DNA of 64,000 bases, taken from NCBI GenBank assembly GCA_030692565.1, contig JAUYAO010000054.1:165924-229923 (forward strand). Direction: 5' to 3'. Made by a program: the position numbers and the translations under genes. This DNA is from Nitrospira sp. (GTDB lineage Bacteria; Nitrospirota; Nitrospiria; Nitrospirales; Nitrospiraceae). Every line of letters begins with the position of its first letter. The first letter of the stretch is position 1. This document shows, in pieces, positions 1-14,477 of the stretch. The notes beneath the pieces were generated by a model. The model saw only the letters and a list, made by a program, of their open reading frames with translations. It did not search any database and had not been told where the DNA came from.

Positions 1-31
1 CTTTCTTTCTGGTCGGTCCGAGCGGAACGAG

Positions 32-82
32 ATGAATGAAAAACCAACGTTACTGTTGCATGACGATGAAATGGGCCGATGA
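32..82 (+). other. 16-codon ORF overlapping the start of the sensor kinase gene
   Basis: A short ORF starts at an ATG at 32 and stops at a TGA that overlaps the ATG of the kinase gene (ATGA at 79-82). Its peptide, [16 protein letters not shown], resembles the first residues of a response-regulator receiver domain (beta-1 strand plus acidic pair). It may be a translation-coupling leader or the remnant of a receiver gene. This is inference from 16 residues only. Confidence 0.25.
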
Positions 83-3000
83 ACGGCGGAGTTGCTGAGA
101 ACACCGTGTCGAGACCTGCGATGAATCCACTGTCGGTATCCCCGGAGCAAGAGGCTCGAGAAGCTGTCACGACAGATCGGCAGTCAGTCCGCCTTCCGTC
201 TGTGCGCTTGTCGAGCCTGGTCCTGATGTGCCTGCTGGTCACTGTGACGGTCGGATGGATCACGTTGCGGTATCTCGAAAATCGAATGGTGGCGCAGGCC
301 GGCCAGAGTCTTGCGCTCGCGGCCGTCGATATTGCGGGCAAGCTGGATGTGTTGATGGCTGAACGGTACGGCGATATTCAAATGATGGCTCGTTCCAAAA
401 GTTTTCAACAACGGGATCCGTTGGTGATGACCAGATATCTGCAATGGATGGCGACCGCCTATCCTGTCTACGAGTGGATCGGCGTCACCGATCCGGCTGG
501 TCGAGTCATCGCCGCGACGGATGCTGTGAGCGTCGGCGCCGACCGGCGTGAGCAGGAATGGTTTCAGGCGGTACGGGATAATGGAAAAATCCATATCGGA
601 GAACCGCAGGTGTCTGAAGCTTCGCACGGCACTGGTGTAGTTTTTTTCGCCGCGCCGATCCATGGAGCCCACGGAGAATTTCTCGGGTCCATCAGTTCAC
701 GAGTCGCACTGGCCGTCGTTGAAGACGCGTTTGAGCGCACCGTGAATGCGCTACAGGCGCAATGGGGAACCTCGACGCAGATCGAATACCAGTTCTTGAA
801 TCGCGCAGGAGAGATGATCGTGGATTCGCAATTGCGCGGAGAAGGTCTGGTGAACCTCAAACGTGAGGGATTGCCATCGGCGCAGTTGTTCGACTCTGCT
901 CCCTCCGGGTTCGTCGAAGAGCGGCATCTGCGCCGGCAAGTGGAGGTGGTGACGGGCTATGCGATGACGCGAGGCGTTCAAGACCGGGACGAGCTGCGTT
1001 GGGGGGTGTTGGTGCGTGTGGATCGAGAGCATATTCTGGCTCCCGTCCAGGGGGTCGTCAGCAACATCGGTCTGGCGGGCGCCGGCCTGTTGCTGCCGTT
1101 GAGCGTTGTACTCCTGTGGAGTGTCGGCCGTCTGGAATACGAGCGGAAGACGGCGATCAAAGAGCGGACGCGGGCGCAGGCAGCGGAAAACACATTCCAG
1201 CAATTGGTAGCAGCGGCTCCCGATGCCTTGGTCATCACCGATATGGCCGGCCGCATCCTGTTGGTCAATCGACAGGCGGAGCAGCTCTTCGGGTATCGGG
1301 CGGATGAATTGATCGGGCAGGCGGTCGAGATTCTGCTCCCCGAGCGTTTCCGGGACGCGCACCCTGTCCAGCGCGCACGGTACTGTGAAGCGCCCACGAT
1401 GAGGTCCATGGGCGCGGCCCGCGACTTGTTCGCGCGCCGGCGGGATGACCGTGAAGTCCCTGTCCACATCAGCCTCAGCTGCGTCGATACCGCCGACGGC
1501 CGGGTTATTCTTGCGGCGATTCGTGACATGACTGCGCAACAGCAGCGCCATGTGGAATTGCTCGCCGCGAAAGAGGCGGCGGAAGCCAGCACCAAAGCCA
1601 AGAGCGAATTTCTGGCGACCATGAGCCACGAAATCAGGACGCCGATGAACGGGGTCATCGGCACAACGGGCCTGTTGCTCGATACCGAGTTAACGGCAGA
1701 ACAGCGAGAGTACGCCGAGATGATTCGCCGCTCAGGAGAATCGTTGCTCGACATCATCAATGAGATTCTCGATTTTTCCAAAATAGACGCCCGTAAGCTC
1801 GATTTGGAGATGCTCGATTTCGATCTGCGCGCGACGGTCGAGGATGCGGTTTCGATGCAGGCCGAACGCGCGCACAGCAAAGGGTTGGAACTCGCCTGTC
1901 TGATCAACGGGACGGTTCCGACGGCGGTCTGCGGGGACCCCGGCCGTCTGCGGCAGATTTTGACGAATCTGATCGGAAACGCGATCAAGTTTACCGAACG
2001 CGGCGAGGTCGTTGTCACGGTCAGCGTCGCCGGGCCAGTCGATCCCCCGGGGCAATCAAGCGTCGAACTTCGATTTGACGTCGCCGACACGGGAATCGGC
2101 ATGACGGCGGAGCAGTGCGCCAAAATCTTTCAGCCCTTTGTGCAAGCCGACGGATCGATGACCCGTAAGTATGGCGGCACCGGACTTGGGCTCGCCATCT
2201 GCAAGCAATTGACGGAACTGATGCAAGGACACGTTGGGGTAGAGAGTGTGCCAGGAGCGGGCAGCCGGTTCTGGTTCACGGTGCGATTAGACCGGCAGCC
2301 GGAGGGTCGTCATGCGCCGGAGCCCTCTGGCCGCTTTCCCATCCCGCTTCGGGGTCGCAAGGCGTTGATTGTGGACGACCACGCGATCAATCGGAAAGTT
2401 CTCGAACATCAATTCAACACCCAAGGTCTCCGGTATGAAAGCGTAGAGAACGGTTTGCTGGCGCTTGATGCGCTTCTGCGGGCGTTCAGCGAGGGCCAGC
2501 CATTCGATTTTGCCGTTCTCGATCTGCATATGCCCGGGATGGACGGCCTCGAGTTGGCCCGCAGGATCAAGGCCGATCCGGCGACCAGTTCGGTTCGATT
2601 GGTCTTGCTGGCCTCGCTCGGCCGCCGCGGGGACGCCAAGGCTGCGCGGGAGGCGGGCATTGCCGCCTATCTCACCAAGCCGATTCGTCAGGCACAATTG
2701 CTCGATTGTCTGAGCCTCGTGTTGAAGACGAAGGAGGCTCCCGCAGACGCGTTGCCGGGTCAGGGGCCGGCGATTATTACCCGGCACAGTCTGGGCGAGG
2801 CTCAGGCCGATGTCCGCAATCGGGTGCTGGTGGCGGAAGATAACCCCGTCAATCAGAAGGTCGCCGCCAAGATGTTGGGAAAGCTTGGATGCCGGGTGGA
2901 TGTGGTAGCCAATGGCCGCGAAGCCGTGGAAGCGCTAGCCCTACTTCCCTACGACGTCGTGTTCATGGATTGCCAGATGCCGGAGATGGACGGATTTGAC

Positions 3001-3318
3001 GCGGCGCGCCTGATTCGCGAACGCGAAAAACGTCAATCGTCAACCGTCAAGCATCAAGCGGATGACGAGGAACATGAGACTGGTTCAGGCGGGAGCTATT
3101 CTTCACGATCGACGAATGACGAATCACGAATGACGTCTTCTCGCCGTATCCCCATCGTGGCCATGACCGCCAATGCCATGGCAGGTGACCGGGAGCGCTG
3201 TCTGGCAGCCGGCATGGACGATTTTGTCAGCAAACCGGTTCAATCACAGATCTTACAGGCGGTGCTTCAGCGATGGCTGGGGACACCGCGCTCACCGGAG
3301 GATCAGGGGGGGAACTGA
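79..3318 (+). CDS. Hybrid sensor histidine kinase with sensor, PAS, kinase and two receiver domains
   Basis: Membrane-bound hybrid kinase of 1079 aa. A first membrane segment (about 46-63) and a second (about 330-350) bracket a Cache-like periplasmic sensor region. A PAS domain follows (about 375-490). The HisKA domain has [10 protein letters not shown] with the phospho-accepting His at 517. The ATPase domain shows the N box [16 protein letters not shown] and GGTGLGLAI. Receiver 1 has Asp815 ([10 protein letters not shown]) and receiver 2 has Asp964 ([10 protein letters not shown]). Receiver 2 carries an extra stretch of about 38 residues (about 985-1022) before [11 protein letters not shown], encoded by simple-sequence DNA. 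No partner output gene is adjacent and the ligand is unknown. Start chosen for the ATGA overlap; M15 is an alternative. Confidence 0.93.
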   Translation: MNGGVAENTVSRPAMNPLSVSPEQEAREAVTTDRQSVRLPSVRLSSLVLMCLLVTVTVGWITLRYLENRMVAQAGQSLALAAVDIAGKLDVLMAERYGDIQMMARSKSFQQRDPLVMTRYLQWMATAYPVYEWIGVTDPAGRVIAATDAVSVGADRREQEWFQAVRDNGKIHIGEPQVSEASHGTGVVFFAAPIHGAHGEFLGSISSRVALAVVEDAFERTVNALQAQWGTSTQIEYQFLNRAGEMIVDSQLRGEGLVNLKREGLPSAQLFDSAPSGFVEERHLRRQVEVVTGYAMTRGVQDRDELRWGVLVRVDREHILAPVQGVVSNIGLAGAGLLLPLSVVLLWSVGRLEYERKTAIKERTRAQAAENTFQQLVAAAPDALVITDMAGRILLVNRQAEQLFGYRADELIGQAVEILLPERFRDAHPVQRARYCEAPTMRSMGAARDLFARRRDDREVPVHISLSCVDTADGRVILAAIRDMTAQQQRHVELLAAKEAAEASTKAKSEFLATMSHEIRTPMNGVIGTTGLLLDTELTAEQREYAEMIRRSGESLLDIINEILDFSKIDARKLDLEMLDFDLRATVEDAVSMQAERAHSKGLELACLINGTVPTAVCGDPGRLRQILTNLIGNAIKFTERGEVVVTVSVAGPVDPPGQSSVELRFDVADTGIGMTAEQCAKIFQPFVQADGSMTRKYGGTGLGLAICKQLTELMQGHVGVESVPGAGSRFWFTVRLDRQPEGRHAPEPSGRFPIPLRGRKALIVDDHAINRKVLEHQFNTQGLRYESVENGLLALDALLRAFSEGQPFDFAVLDLHMPGMDGLELARRIKADPATSSVRLVLLASLGRRGDAKAAREAGIAAYLTKPIRQAQLLDCLSLVLKTKEAPADALPGQGPAIITRHSLGEAQADVRNRVLVAEDNPVNQKVAAKMLGKLGCRVDVVANGREAVEALALLPYDVVFMDCQMPEMDGFDAARLIREREKRQSSTVKHQADDEEHETGSGGSYSSRSTNDESRMTSSRRIPIVAMTANAMAGDRERCLAAGMDDFVSKPVQSQILQAVLQRWLGTPRSPEDQGGN

Positions 3319-3462
3319 TCGGCTGGCAGCGTGGCGCTGCGTCAGTTGAGTACAGCAAGTCATCAGCCCCCTCTTGAAATGATTCCGTTCCGGGCGTTCT
3401 CGCTGTGCTGTTTCTGCTGTGTTCGTGACAAGCCGTAGGCCTCTCGGTATAATCCGCCGCGT

Positions 3463-4566
3463 ATGACTACTGCGAACCCGGCCCCACCGAAGGGGCCTCT
3501 CACACCTCCTGATCAAGCCCTCGTCGCCCGCACCATTGAATCGCGGCTGAGTCCCGGTCTGGTCTTGCGCGAACTCCAGCCCTTGCCGGGGGATGCGTCG
3601 AATCGGCGCTACTTCCGCGCCGTCCTGGCCGGCGGTCCGCCCCACTCCGTGATCCTCATGCAACTCGCAGAGCCGGAGGGGTTTAAGCAATCGGAAGAAG
3701 CGGTCAGCGGAGCGATGCATCAGATCACCGAGTTGCCCTTTCTGAATATTCTGTCGCATCTCGGGAAGGCCGGCGTGTCGGTCCCGACGCTGCATCACTA
3801 TGACCATGTCGCCGGGTTGCTGTATCTCGAAGATTTCGGCGATCTGACGCTGGCCGAAGCGGTGCGTGATGCCGATGCGCCGAGTCTGGAGTCGCGATAC
3901 AAACAAGCGATTAATGTGCTGGTTCAGATGCAGGTGAAGGCGACCTCGCCGGCCGATCCCGGCTGTCTGGCGTTCCACCGGAGTTTCGATGTGCCGTTGC
4001 TCATGTGGGAGTTCGATCATTTCCTGGAGTACGGGATCGTGGCGCGCCAGGGTAAGCCGATGTGCTCGGAGGACTGGACGGCGATCCGCGGGGAGTTCGA
4101 AAAGATTTCCGAACATTTGGCCGGGCAGCCCAGGGTGTTCACCCATCGAGATTATCATTCGCGCAATCTGATGGTCGACGGCCTGCGCCTTGGCGTCATC
4201 GATTTTCAAGATGCGCTGATGGGTCCGGCGACCTATGACTTGGCCTCTCTCTTGCGCGATGCCTACATCGCCCTCGATGAGCCGCTGGTGGATCAGTTGG
4301 TGAATTACTATCTCGATCAGATGGCTGAGCATCGGCATGTCTGGACCAACCGCGACGCCTTCCGGCGCTTGTTCGATCTCACCAGCATTCAACGGAATAT
4401 GAAAGCCGCCGGACGGTTTGTCTACATCGACCGGGTGAAGGGCAACCCCAAATTTCTGGCCGACATCCCGCGCGTCTTGGGGTATGTGAAACGGAATCTC
4501 CAGCGGTATCCGGAGCTCGCGCCGCTCCGCAAGCACCTCACGCCATATGTTCCGGAATTGCAGTGA
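3463..4566 (+). CDS. amgK: Aminoglycoside phosphotransferase-fold sugar kinase, AmgK-like
   Basis: A 367-aa kinase of the APH fold. In the AmgK family the enzyme phosphorylates the anomeric position of N-acetylmuramate or N-acetylglucosamine during peptidoglycan recycling. Visible features are the nucleotide-loop region SNRRYFRA, the catalytic loop THRDYHSRNLM with Asp230, and the metal-binding GVIDFQDA followed by PATYDLASLLRDAY, an arrangement typical of AmgK. The next gene is a MurU-like nucleotidyltransferase, the usual partner, which strongly supports this assignment over antibiotic resistance. The start is an ATG 7 bases after a CGCCGC run without a clear ribosome site. Confidence 0.85.
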   Translation: MTTANPAPPKGPLTPPDQALVARTIESRLSPGLVLRELQPLPGDASNRRYFRAVLAGGPPHSVILMQLAEPEGFKQSEEAVSGAMHQITELPFLNILSHLGKAGVSVPTLHHYDHVAGLLYLEDFGDLTLAEAVRDADAPSLESRYKQAINVLVQMQVKATSPADPGCLAFHRSFDVPLLMWEFDHFLEYGIVARQGKPMCSEDWTAIRGEFEKISEHLAGQPRVFTHRDYHSRNLMVDGLRLGVIDFQDALMGPATYDLASLLRDAYIALDEPLVDQLVNYYLDQMAEHRHVWTNRDAFRRLFDLTSIQRNMKAAGRFVYIDRVKGNPKFLADIPRVLGYVKRNLQRYPELAPLRKHLTPYVPELQ

Positions 4567-4674
4567 GAATTAGGCTAGGGGTGCGAGGCTAGGGGCGAGG
4601 GGTGGGTTTCTCATGAGAAGAATAATGTGGCCCCTTGCCCTTTGCCCTGCGTCTCTTGCCTGCGCCGGAATCAT

Positions 4675-5421
4675 ATGAAGGCGATGATCCTCGCGGCGGG
4701 TTTCGGTACCCGCCTCCGGCCGCTGACGAACACGATTCCCAAACCCCTGCTTCCGGTTGCCGGCGCTCCGCTCATCGTGTGGAATCTTCTGCTGCTCAAG
4801 CAGCACGGATTCCGCGATGTGGTGATCAATCTGCATCACCTCGGCCCGATGATCGAGCAGGCGCTGGGGACTGGTGCGCAGTTCGGGTTGCGGCTTCTCT
4901 ATTCGCACGAGCCTATCATTTTAGGGACGGGCGGGGGGATCAAGCAGGCCGAGCGGTACTTCTCCAACGAGGCGGTGTTGATCCTGAATGGCGATACGCT
5001 GTTTGATCTGGATCTCGCGGCGCTGTGCGCGTTCCACCATGAACGCAAGGCCCTGGCGACGCTGGTGCTGCGGGAGGATCCCGATGCGGTGAAATGGGGA
5101 CTCGTCGAAGTGGGGGCGGACGATCGCATCGTCCGGATCAATGGGAAAGGCCTGGCGGAGACCGCCATGCCGACAAGGCCGCGCATGTTTGCCGGCATCC
5201 ATATTCTGCACTCCAGGCTCTTGCGGGATATTCCACGAGAAGTGGCGTCGTCGATCATCGATCCCTATGTGGCCGCGATCGGGCGGGGCGAACCGCTGTT
5301 GGGCTATGACCTGAAAGGGTACTGGTCCGATGTGGGGACGCCGGAACGCTATGGGCAGGCCGAACGGGATGTGAAGGCCGGTTTGCTGCGGCTGGAGGAT
5401 AGGAAGCTTCCTTCGGGATGA
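4675..5421 (+). CDS. murU: Nucleotidyltransferase, MurU-like (N-acetylmuramate-1-phosphate uridylyltransferase)
   Basis: A 248-aa sugar-phosphate nucleotidyltransferase. The N-terminal signature MKAMILAAGFGTRLRPLT and PKPLLPVAG is the NTP-binding site; NGDTLFDLD gives the metal-binding Asp and GYWSDVGTPERY the C-terminal end of the fold. In the MurU family the product is UDP-MurNAc, made from the sugar 1-phosphate delivered by AmgK, bypassing de novo (fosfomycin-sensitive) synthesis. The gene is about 110 bp after the AmgK-like gene, likely the same transcript. I chose the ATG at 4675 because the family signature begins there; an upstream in-frame ATG at 4627 would add 16 unconserved residues. 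A GlmU- or RfbA-like specificity cannot be excluded by sequence alone. Confidence 0.83.
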   Translation: MKAMILAAGFGTRLRPLTNTIPKPLLPVAGAPLIVWNLLLLKQHGFRDVVINLHHLGPMIEQALGTGAQFGLRLLYSHEPIILGTGGGIKQAERYFSNEAVLILNGDTLFDLDLAALCAFHHERKALATLVLREDPDAVKWGLVEVGADDRIVRINGKGLAETAMPTRPRMFAGIHILHSRLLRDIPREVASSIIDPYVAAIGRGEPLLGYDLKGYWSDVGTPERYGQAERDVKAGLLRLEDRKLPSG

Positions 5422-5657
5422 CAGGATGCTGAAAATGTCCGCCAGCGGCGTTCTCGCATCGTTCAGACCCTCAACGTACCAAGCCTACTGGAGGAAAGGT
5501 ACCTCTCCGCTCGCATGGGATCGAAGCGAGCGGCTCAAGCGAAGCTTGGTATGTACCTCCTCGGTCCGTCACTCGCTGCGGCCTTACCCCGCGGAACGGC
5601 GCGTCTCGGCGCGCCGGGGTTGGGTGGGTGAGAACAGTGGCCATTTTGAGCATCCTG
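5422..5657. repeat. 236-bp intergenic repeat with imperfect inverted ends
   Basis: The left end begins CAGGATGCTGAAAATGTCC and the right end ends GGCCATTTTGAGCATCCTG; the reverse complement of the right end matches the left at 17 of 19 positions. The interior has GC-rich segments and no convincing gene, although a spurious reading frame crosses it. The structure (short inverted ends, about 0.24 kb, intergenic) is that of a MITE or REP-like palindromic element. From memory, similar GATGCTGAAAA...TTTTGAGCATCC elements recur in Nitrospira genomes. It lies directly between the murU stop and the convergent regulator gene, so it may also serve as a bidirectional transcription barrier. Confidence 0.6.
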
Positions 5658-5732
5658 TAGAAAGAGCTATTTATCATCTAGCATCGTTAGGCGCTGATTG
5701 CGCCGGCTGTAATGTCGCTTTCTCGCAACCCG

Positions 5733-7142
5733 CTAGTTTTCCTGTAGCTCTCCACCGCTCTCCCCTCGTCCTTCCTGCCGGTCACGTTGCTGCTTAATCA
5801 GCCGCGCCAGATAGGTGCGCTGCAAGTGCAGATGTTCGGCTGCGCGCGTCTGATTCCCCTCGGCCTTTTCAATCGCTCGCGTAATGATGTGGCGGCTGTG
5901 CGCGTCCATCGACTCGTGATAGGGCAGATCGAGGTACGAGAGCTCCGGTCCTTCCTCCCTACAGAGACGGGCATCCTCCGGAAGCAACGCGATCATGTCC
6001 GGTTCAATCGTATCGGTCGGGCTGAGCACGACCGCCCGCGCAATGACATTGTCCAATTCACGAATATTTCCCGGCCAGGGATACCGTGTGAGGGCTTCAA
6101 TCGAGGAGGAACTGAGTGTCGCCGCCGGACGTTTGGCTTCCCGCGCATGCCGTTCGAGGAAAAATTGCGCCAGCGCGGGAATGTCCCCGCGGCGTTCCCT
6201 CAACGGCGGCAGGGTGAGGGTGATGACGTTGAGGCGGAAGTAGAGATCCTCGCGGAACTGCCCGGTCTTGACCGCTTGTCGCAGGTCCTTATTGGTCGCG
6301 GCGATGATCCGGATATTGACGGAGACCGTTCGGGTGCCGCCCACCCGCTGGAATTCGCGGTCCTGCAAGACGCGTAAGAGTTTTGCCTGGAGCGGCAGCG
6401 GCATGTCTCCGATTTCATCGAGAAAGACCGTCCCACCGTCCGCCATTTCCAGCTTGCCCTTCTGCAGCCGGTCGGCGCCGGTAAAGGCCCCGCGCTCGTG
6501 GCCGAAGAGTTCATTTTCCAGCAGAGTCTCTGTCAAGGCGACGCAGTTGATCACCACCAGCGGCATGGCGTGCCGATGGCTCCATTGATGGATGGAGCGG
6601 GCGAAGAGTTCCTTGCCGGTGCCGCTTTCCCCGAGCAGTAGAACGCTGGCGTCGGAGCGTGCGGCCCGTTGCGCGGCTTCGACGACCGTGCGGACGGTCG
6701 GGCTGGCGCCGATGATGTTGGCATAGCGGCCGTCGACTTCCGAGCGCAGGTAGGCGACTTGCCGCTTGAGCGAGTCGCGCTCAAGGGCTTTGCGGATGAC
6801 GATGAGGAGGTGGTCTTTGTCGAGCGGCTTGGTGAGAAAGTCGTAGGCCCCTTCTTTCATGGCCTCGACGGCGGCGTTCACCGATCCGTGCGCCGTCATG
6901 ACGATGACGGGCAGGTCTTCGACGTGTTTGATCTGAGAGAGCCGCTTGAGGACTTGAATGCCGGTCAGTTTCGGCAGGTCGAGATCGAGCAGGATCAGGT
7001 TGGGGGATTCCTGCTCGATCTGGTCCAGGGCCTGTTGTCCGTCCCGGGCGATGACCGTCGTGTAGCCCGAGGCTTGCAGCCGGTCCTCCAGCACTGTGAC
7101 GATGTCCGCGTCGTCGTCGACAATGAGGATCTTAGCCTTCAT
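5733..7142 (-). CDS. Sigma-54-dependent response regulator, NtrC family
   Basis: A 469-aa three-domain regulator. The receiver (about 1-120) has the acidic pair DDD near residue 10, phospho-acceptor Asp53 (LLDLDLPKLTG) and the conserved Lys in LTKPLDKD. The AAA+ domain has Walker A GESGTGKE, the sigma-54 contact loop GAFTGA, and an arginine-finger region. The C-terminal Fis-type helix-turn-helix is seen in GNQTRAAEHLHLQRTYLARL. Such proteins bind enhancers and open sigma-54 promoters after phosphorylation. The start ATG at 7142 follows GGGAG and gives the canonical MKAKILIVDDD; the longer frame adds 25 unconserved residues. No kinase gene is adjacent, so its partner is unknown; the hybrid kinase upstream is one candidate only by proximity. 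Confidence 0.94.
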   Translation of the reverse strand: MKAKILIVDDDADIVTVLEDRLQASGYTTVIARDGQQALDQIEQESPNLILLDLDLPKLTGIQVLKRLSQIKHVEDLPVIVMTAHGSVNAAVEAMKEGAYDFLTKPLDKDHLLIVIRKALERDSLKRQVAYLRSEVDGRYANIIGASPTVRTVVEAAQRAARSDASVLLLGESGTGKELFARSIHQWSHRHAMPLVVINCVALTETLLENELFGHERGAFTGADRLQKGKLEMADGGTVFLDEIGDMPLPLQAKLLRVLQDREFQRVGGTRTVSVNIRIIAATNKDLRQAVKTGQFREDLYFRLNVITLTLPPLRERRGDIPALAQFFLERHAREAKRPAATLSSSSIEALTRYPWPGNIRELDNVIARAVVLSPTDTIEPDMIALLPEDARLCREEGPELSYLDLPYHESMDAHSRHIITRAIEKAEGNQTRAAEHLHLQRTYLARLIKQQRDRQEGRGESGGELQEN

Positions 7143-7250
7143 AACTCCCGTGAAGGGTGATGGGTGACGAGTGACGGGTTGGCTTCGGATGCAATCATTC
7201 CCGGCCGCCGCTCCCACTCATCACAGATCACACATCCCTCATCACTGAAT

Positions 7251-8579
7251 TTACTCCATGACATTCATGACCAGTCCGGTCAGCGGTTTCGGGAAGAAGT
7301 AGGTGGACTTGTGCGGCATCCGCTCGCCCGCGGTGGCCACGTCCTTGACCTCGCTCACTTTGGTGGCGTTCAAGAGCAACGCCCCGGTGCCGGTGCCGTT
7401 TGCCGCCCAGTCCAGGGCTTCGTGGTCGTCTTTCGTATAGAGAATGGCTTCCTGTTCCTGTTGCGTCGGACAGAGCTTGGCGACGACCAGCTGTTGCAGG
7501 AGCGAGACGTCCAGCTTGGTCCGGGGAGAGGCGCTGGCCGGCGGACGATGCGCGGCCTTGAGGGCCAGGGTCAGGTAGGCCTCGCGGCCTTTGATCGCTA
7601 ACCCGAACATCGGCGTCGTCCGCCCTTGTGTCCGCATCGCGTCGATGAACTCTGTGCGAACCGTGGCTTTGGTCTGGCTGGTATACGGATATTCCTTCAG
7701 ATCGAAGGTGTCGGCGAACAGCGCCTTCACCTGATCGAACGACGGCAACGGCGTCGTTGTCACGCGGTGCGTGGGCAGTACGGTCAGTCCCGGATCTTCG
7801 ATCGGCGTGAGGAGCATGAGGACCGTGTCGTAGGGCTGCAGGCCCTGGAGATTCCCCGTTTGGCCGGCCTGCTGGCGGCGCAGCTTTTGATAATTCAACG
7901 CCGTTTCGTACCGATGGTGGCCGTCGGCGATGAAGATGGGCTTGCTGGCCATGGTCGTCACGACTTTCTGGGTGATGGCCGGGCCGGAGATGGCCCAGAG
8001 GCGTTGCTCGAACCCGACATCGTCGCGGAATTCCACGCAGGGGGCAGTCGATTTTGCCGCCTGGGCCAAGGCCGACAGGATGGTGTCCTGGGGATCGGAA
8101 TAGAGCGACCAGATCGGACTGAAATTCGCGCGGCAGGCTTCCATCAGATTCAGGCGATCGGTCTTGGCGGCGGCGCGGGTGTTCTCGTGCGGATAGATTG
8201 CTCCGGTGCCGAACTCTTCCAGCTTGAACGTGGCAATGAAGCCTCGCAGCGTTTTTCTCGGGCCCTTCGGATCGGCTCCCGGCGGAACATATTCAATGGT
8301 GTGGTAGTAAATCGTCGGTTGTGGGTCCCGTTTCAGCGCGCCCGATTGCATCCACTGCGAGAGCGTGGCGCCGGCCCGGGTATAGCGATTGTTGGTCGGT
8401 CCGTCGCCGGGCTGGTCCATGCCCAGTTCCAGGCGAATGACATTGTGCGGGTTCCGGTCGTAGAGGGCTTTCTGGCCGGCTGCGTCGATGATGTCATAAG
8501 GAGGCGCGGCGACATCGCGTGCCGCACCGGCAATCGTGGCATCGTAGCGCGCACCGCGAAAGGGAAGGATCTGGGCCAT
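7251..8579 (-). CDS. DUF1015 family protein
   Basis: A 442-aa protein recognised as DUF1015 from its opening ILPFRGARYD, the AAPPYDIID segment, the PHENTRAAAKTDRL segment and the IADGHHRYETAL motif. The family is widespread; some members are annotated as putative serine kinases related to SerK, but the biochemical role of this branch is not settled. It has no signal peptide and should be cytoplasmic. The chosen start at 8579 is preceded by AGGAG at a 9-base spacing, and begins MAQILPF as in the family. It lies between an NtrC-type regulator and the polyprenyl synthase, all on the minus strand, with gaps over 100 bp. Confidence 0.85.
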   Translation of the reverse strand: MAQILPFRGARYDATIAGAARDVAAPPYDIIDAAGQKALYDRNPHNVIRLELGMDQPGDGPTNNRYTRAGATLSQWMQSGALKRDPQPTIYYHTIEYVPPGADPKGPRKTLRGFIATFKLEEFGTGAIYPHENTRAAAKTDRLNLMEACRANFSPIWSLYSDPQDTILSALAQAAKSTAPCVEFRDDVGFEQRLWAISGPAITQKVVTTMASKPIFIADGHHRYETALNYQKLRRQQAGQTGNLQGLQPYDTVLMLLTPIEDPGLTVLPTHRVTTTPLPSFDQVKALFADTFDLKEYPYTSQTKATVRTEFIDAMRTQGRTTPMFGLAIKGREAYLTLALKAAHRPPASASPRTKLDVSLLQQLVVAKLCPTQQEQEAILYTKDDHEALDWAANGTGTGALLLNATKVSEVKDVATAGERMPHKSTYFFPKPLTGLVMNVME

Positions 8580-8712
8580 GATGGTTTCGTGCTCCTGTGA
8601 AAAGTGGTCGGCGTGAACGTGTGAGACCGAAAAGGCATCCACCCGGCGTCCGGCTCAGTGCCCGTCTTCTCGCCGACACCATGGTGGGGAAAAGAGGGAA
8701 CGGGAGGAAAGG

Positions 8713-9717
8713 TTACCGATCGCGGGTAATCATGTAGTCAGCGGCGACGGCCAGAGCCCGGCGTGCCGACGAGTCCTCAAAGGCTTCAAGTTCGTGTTGT
8801 GCGGCGGCGATATAGGTTTTCGCCCGTTCCATCGCGTAGGCCAGCGATCCGGCATCCTGCATCAAGCCCAGGATCCGCTCAAGATCTTCACGGCTCAGAG
8901 TGCGGGTTTCCATCCGGTCCTTGATCATACTGCGGTCCGGTTCGCTGCAATGGTCGAGCAGATGGAGCAGGGGCAGCGTCGCTTTGCCCTGTCGCAAGTC
9001 TTGGCCGAGGGTCTTCCCTAATCGTTCGCCGTCGGCATTGTAATCGAGCGTGTCGTCGGCGACCTGGAAGGCGATGCCCAGATACTGGCCGAAGCGGAAG
9101 AGCGCGGACTGCTTTTCTTCTGAGGCCTCGGCAAGGATGGCGCCCATGCGGCAGGCGGCGGCGATCAGGCCCGCGGTCTTGTGTTCGACGATCTTGATGT
9201 AATCGGATTCCGGCATTGAGGGATTGCCGTTGTAATAGAGCTGAAGGACTTCCCCTTCCGCCATTTTGGTGCAGGCTTCGGCGAGGACCTCATTCATGCC
9301 GTGGCTGCGAAACTCCACGATCTGCGCCATGGCTTTTGAATAGAGGTAGTCGCCGACGAGGATGCTGATTTGGTTGCCCCAGACTTTTCTGGCGGTGCGG
9401 CGGCCCCGGCGGATGTCGGCTTCGTCCACCACGTCGTCATGCAGCAGCGTGGCCGTATGAATAAATTCAATCAGGCTGCCGAGCTGATAATGCTCGCGAC
9501 CGGTATAGCCGCAGAGGCGGGCTGACAACAACAGTAGCAACGGGCGGACGCGCTTGCCCCCGCTGTTGAGGATGTGGGCGGCGACGGTATTGACGAGGGT
9601 GACGCTGGAATCGAGATTCTGACGGACCTGATGTTCGACGCCGTCGAGTTCGGCGCGATACGCCTCCCAGACGTCTGCCATGCTGTTAATGGTCGAGGTA
9701 CTGGGGCCGTTCGACAT
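8713..9717 (-). CDS. ispB: Polyprenyl diphosphate synthase (IspB-like)
   Basis: A 334-aa trans-prenyltransferase that condenses isopentenyl diphosphate onto an allylic primer to make long-chain prenyl diphosphate, usually for respiratory quinones. The first Asp-rich motif LLHDDVVDEADIRRG and the second, FQVADDTLDY, bind the Mg-diphosphates; GGKRVRPLLLLLSA and the Lys in VEHKTAGL are family marks. Small residues before the first motif suggest a long-chain product, but the exact chain length cannot be read here. Start at 9717 gives MSNGPSTS; an internal ATG (MADVWEAY) at 9681 is nearly as likely, and neither has a strong ribosome site. Divergent from gltB. Confidence 0.9.
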   Translation of the reverse strand: MSNGPSTSTINSMADVWEAYRAELDGVEHQVRQNLDSSVTLVNTVAAHILNSGGKRVRPLLLLLSARLCGYTGREHYQLGSLIEFIHTATLLHDDVVDEADIRRGRRTARKVWGNQISILVGDYLYSKAMAQIVEFRSHGMNEVLAEACTKMAEGEVLQLYYNGNPSMPESDYIKIVEHKTAGLIAAACRMGAILAEASEEKQSALFRFGQYLGIAFQVADDTLDYNADGERLGKTLGQDLRQGKATLPLLHLLDHCSEPDRSMIKDRMETRTLSREDLERILGLMQDAGSLAYAMERAKTYIAAAQHELEAFEDSSARRALAVAADYMITRDR

Positions 9718-9785
9718 GCCGCGGATGGTAGGGCAGCGGGGTAAACAAAGTCAAGCAAACCGGGCCCGGATCGGCCTGCACAATC

Positions 9786-9815
9786 TTGACAGCGCGGGAG
9801 CCCATCCAGTAAGGT
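9786..9815 (+). promoter_or_regulatory. Possible sigma-70 promoter upstream of gltB
   Basis: TTGACA at 9786-9791 and TAAGGT at 9810-9815 are separated by 18 bases, in the 226-bp region between the divergent ispB and gltB genes. The -35 box is perfect, the -10 is weak, so this is a modest call. Confidence 0.3.
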
Positions 9816-9943
9816 GCGGTGCAGAAAAGAACAAGCGAGAGACTGCCCATAAAACGACACGATATCGCGTGCTTGCCTCTGCATGTTATGAGTGGCCGCT
9901 GACCGCGAAGTCATCACCTTCTTCCTAGCGACACGAGATTGCC

Positions 9944-14464
<4,521 letters not shown>

Positions 14465-14477
14465 AAGGACTACGGGA

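Noticed and set aside
3463..4566. Antibiotic-resistance aminoglycoside phosphotransferase
   Set aside because: Pairing with a MurU-like gene and the AmgK-type GVIDFQDA/ATYDLASLLRDAY motifs indicate cell-wall sugar recycling.
5426..5797. A 123-aa forward frame after murU
   Set aside because: It is largely the inverted-end repeat (5422-5657) and runs into the convergent regulator gene; composition and lack of a ribosome site argue against a gene.
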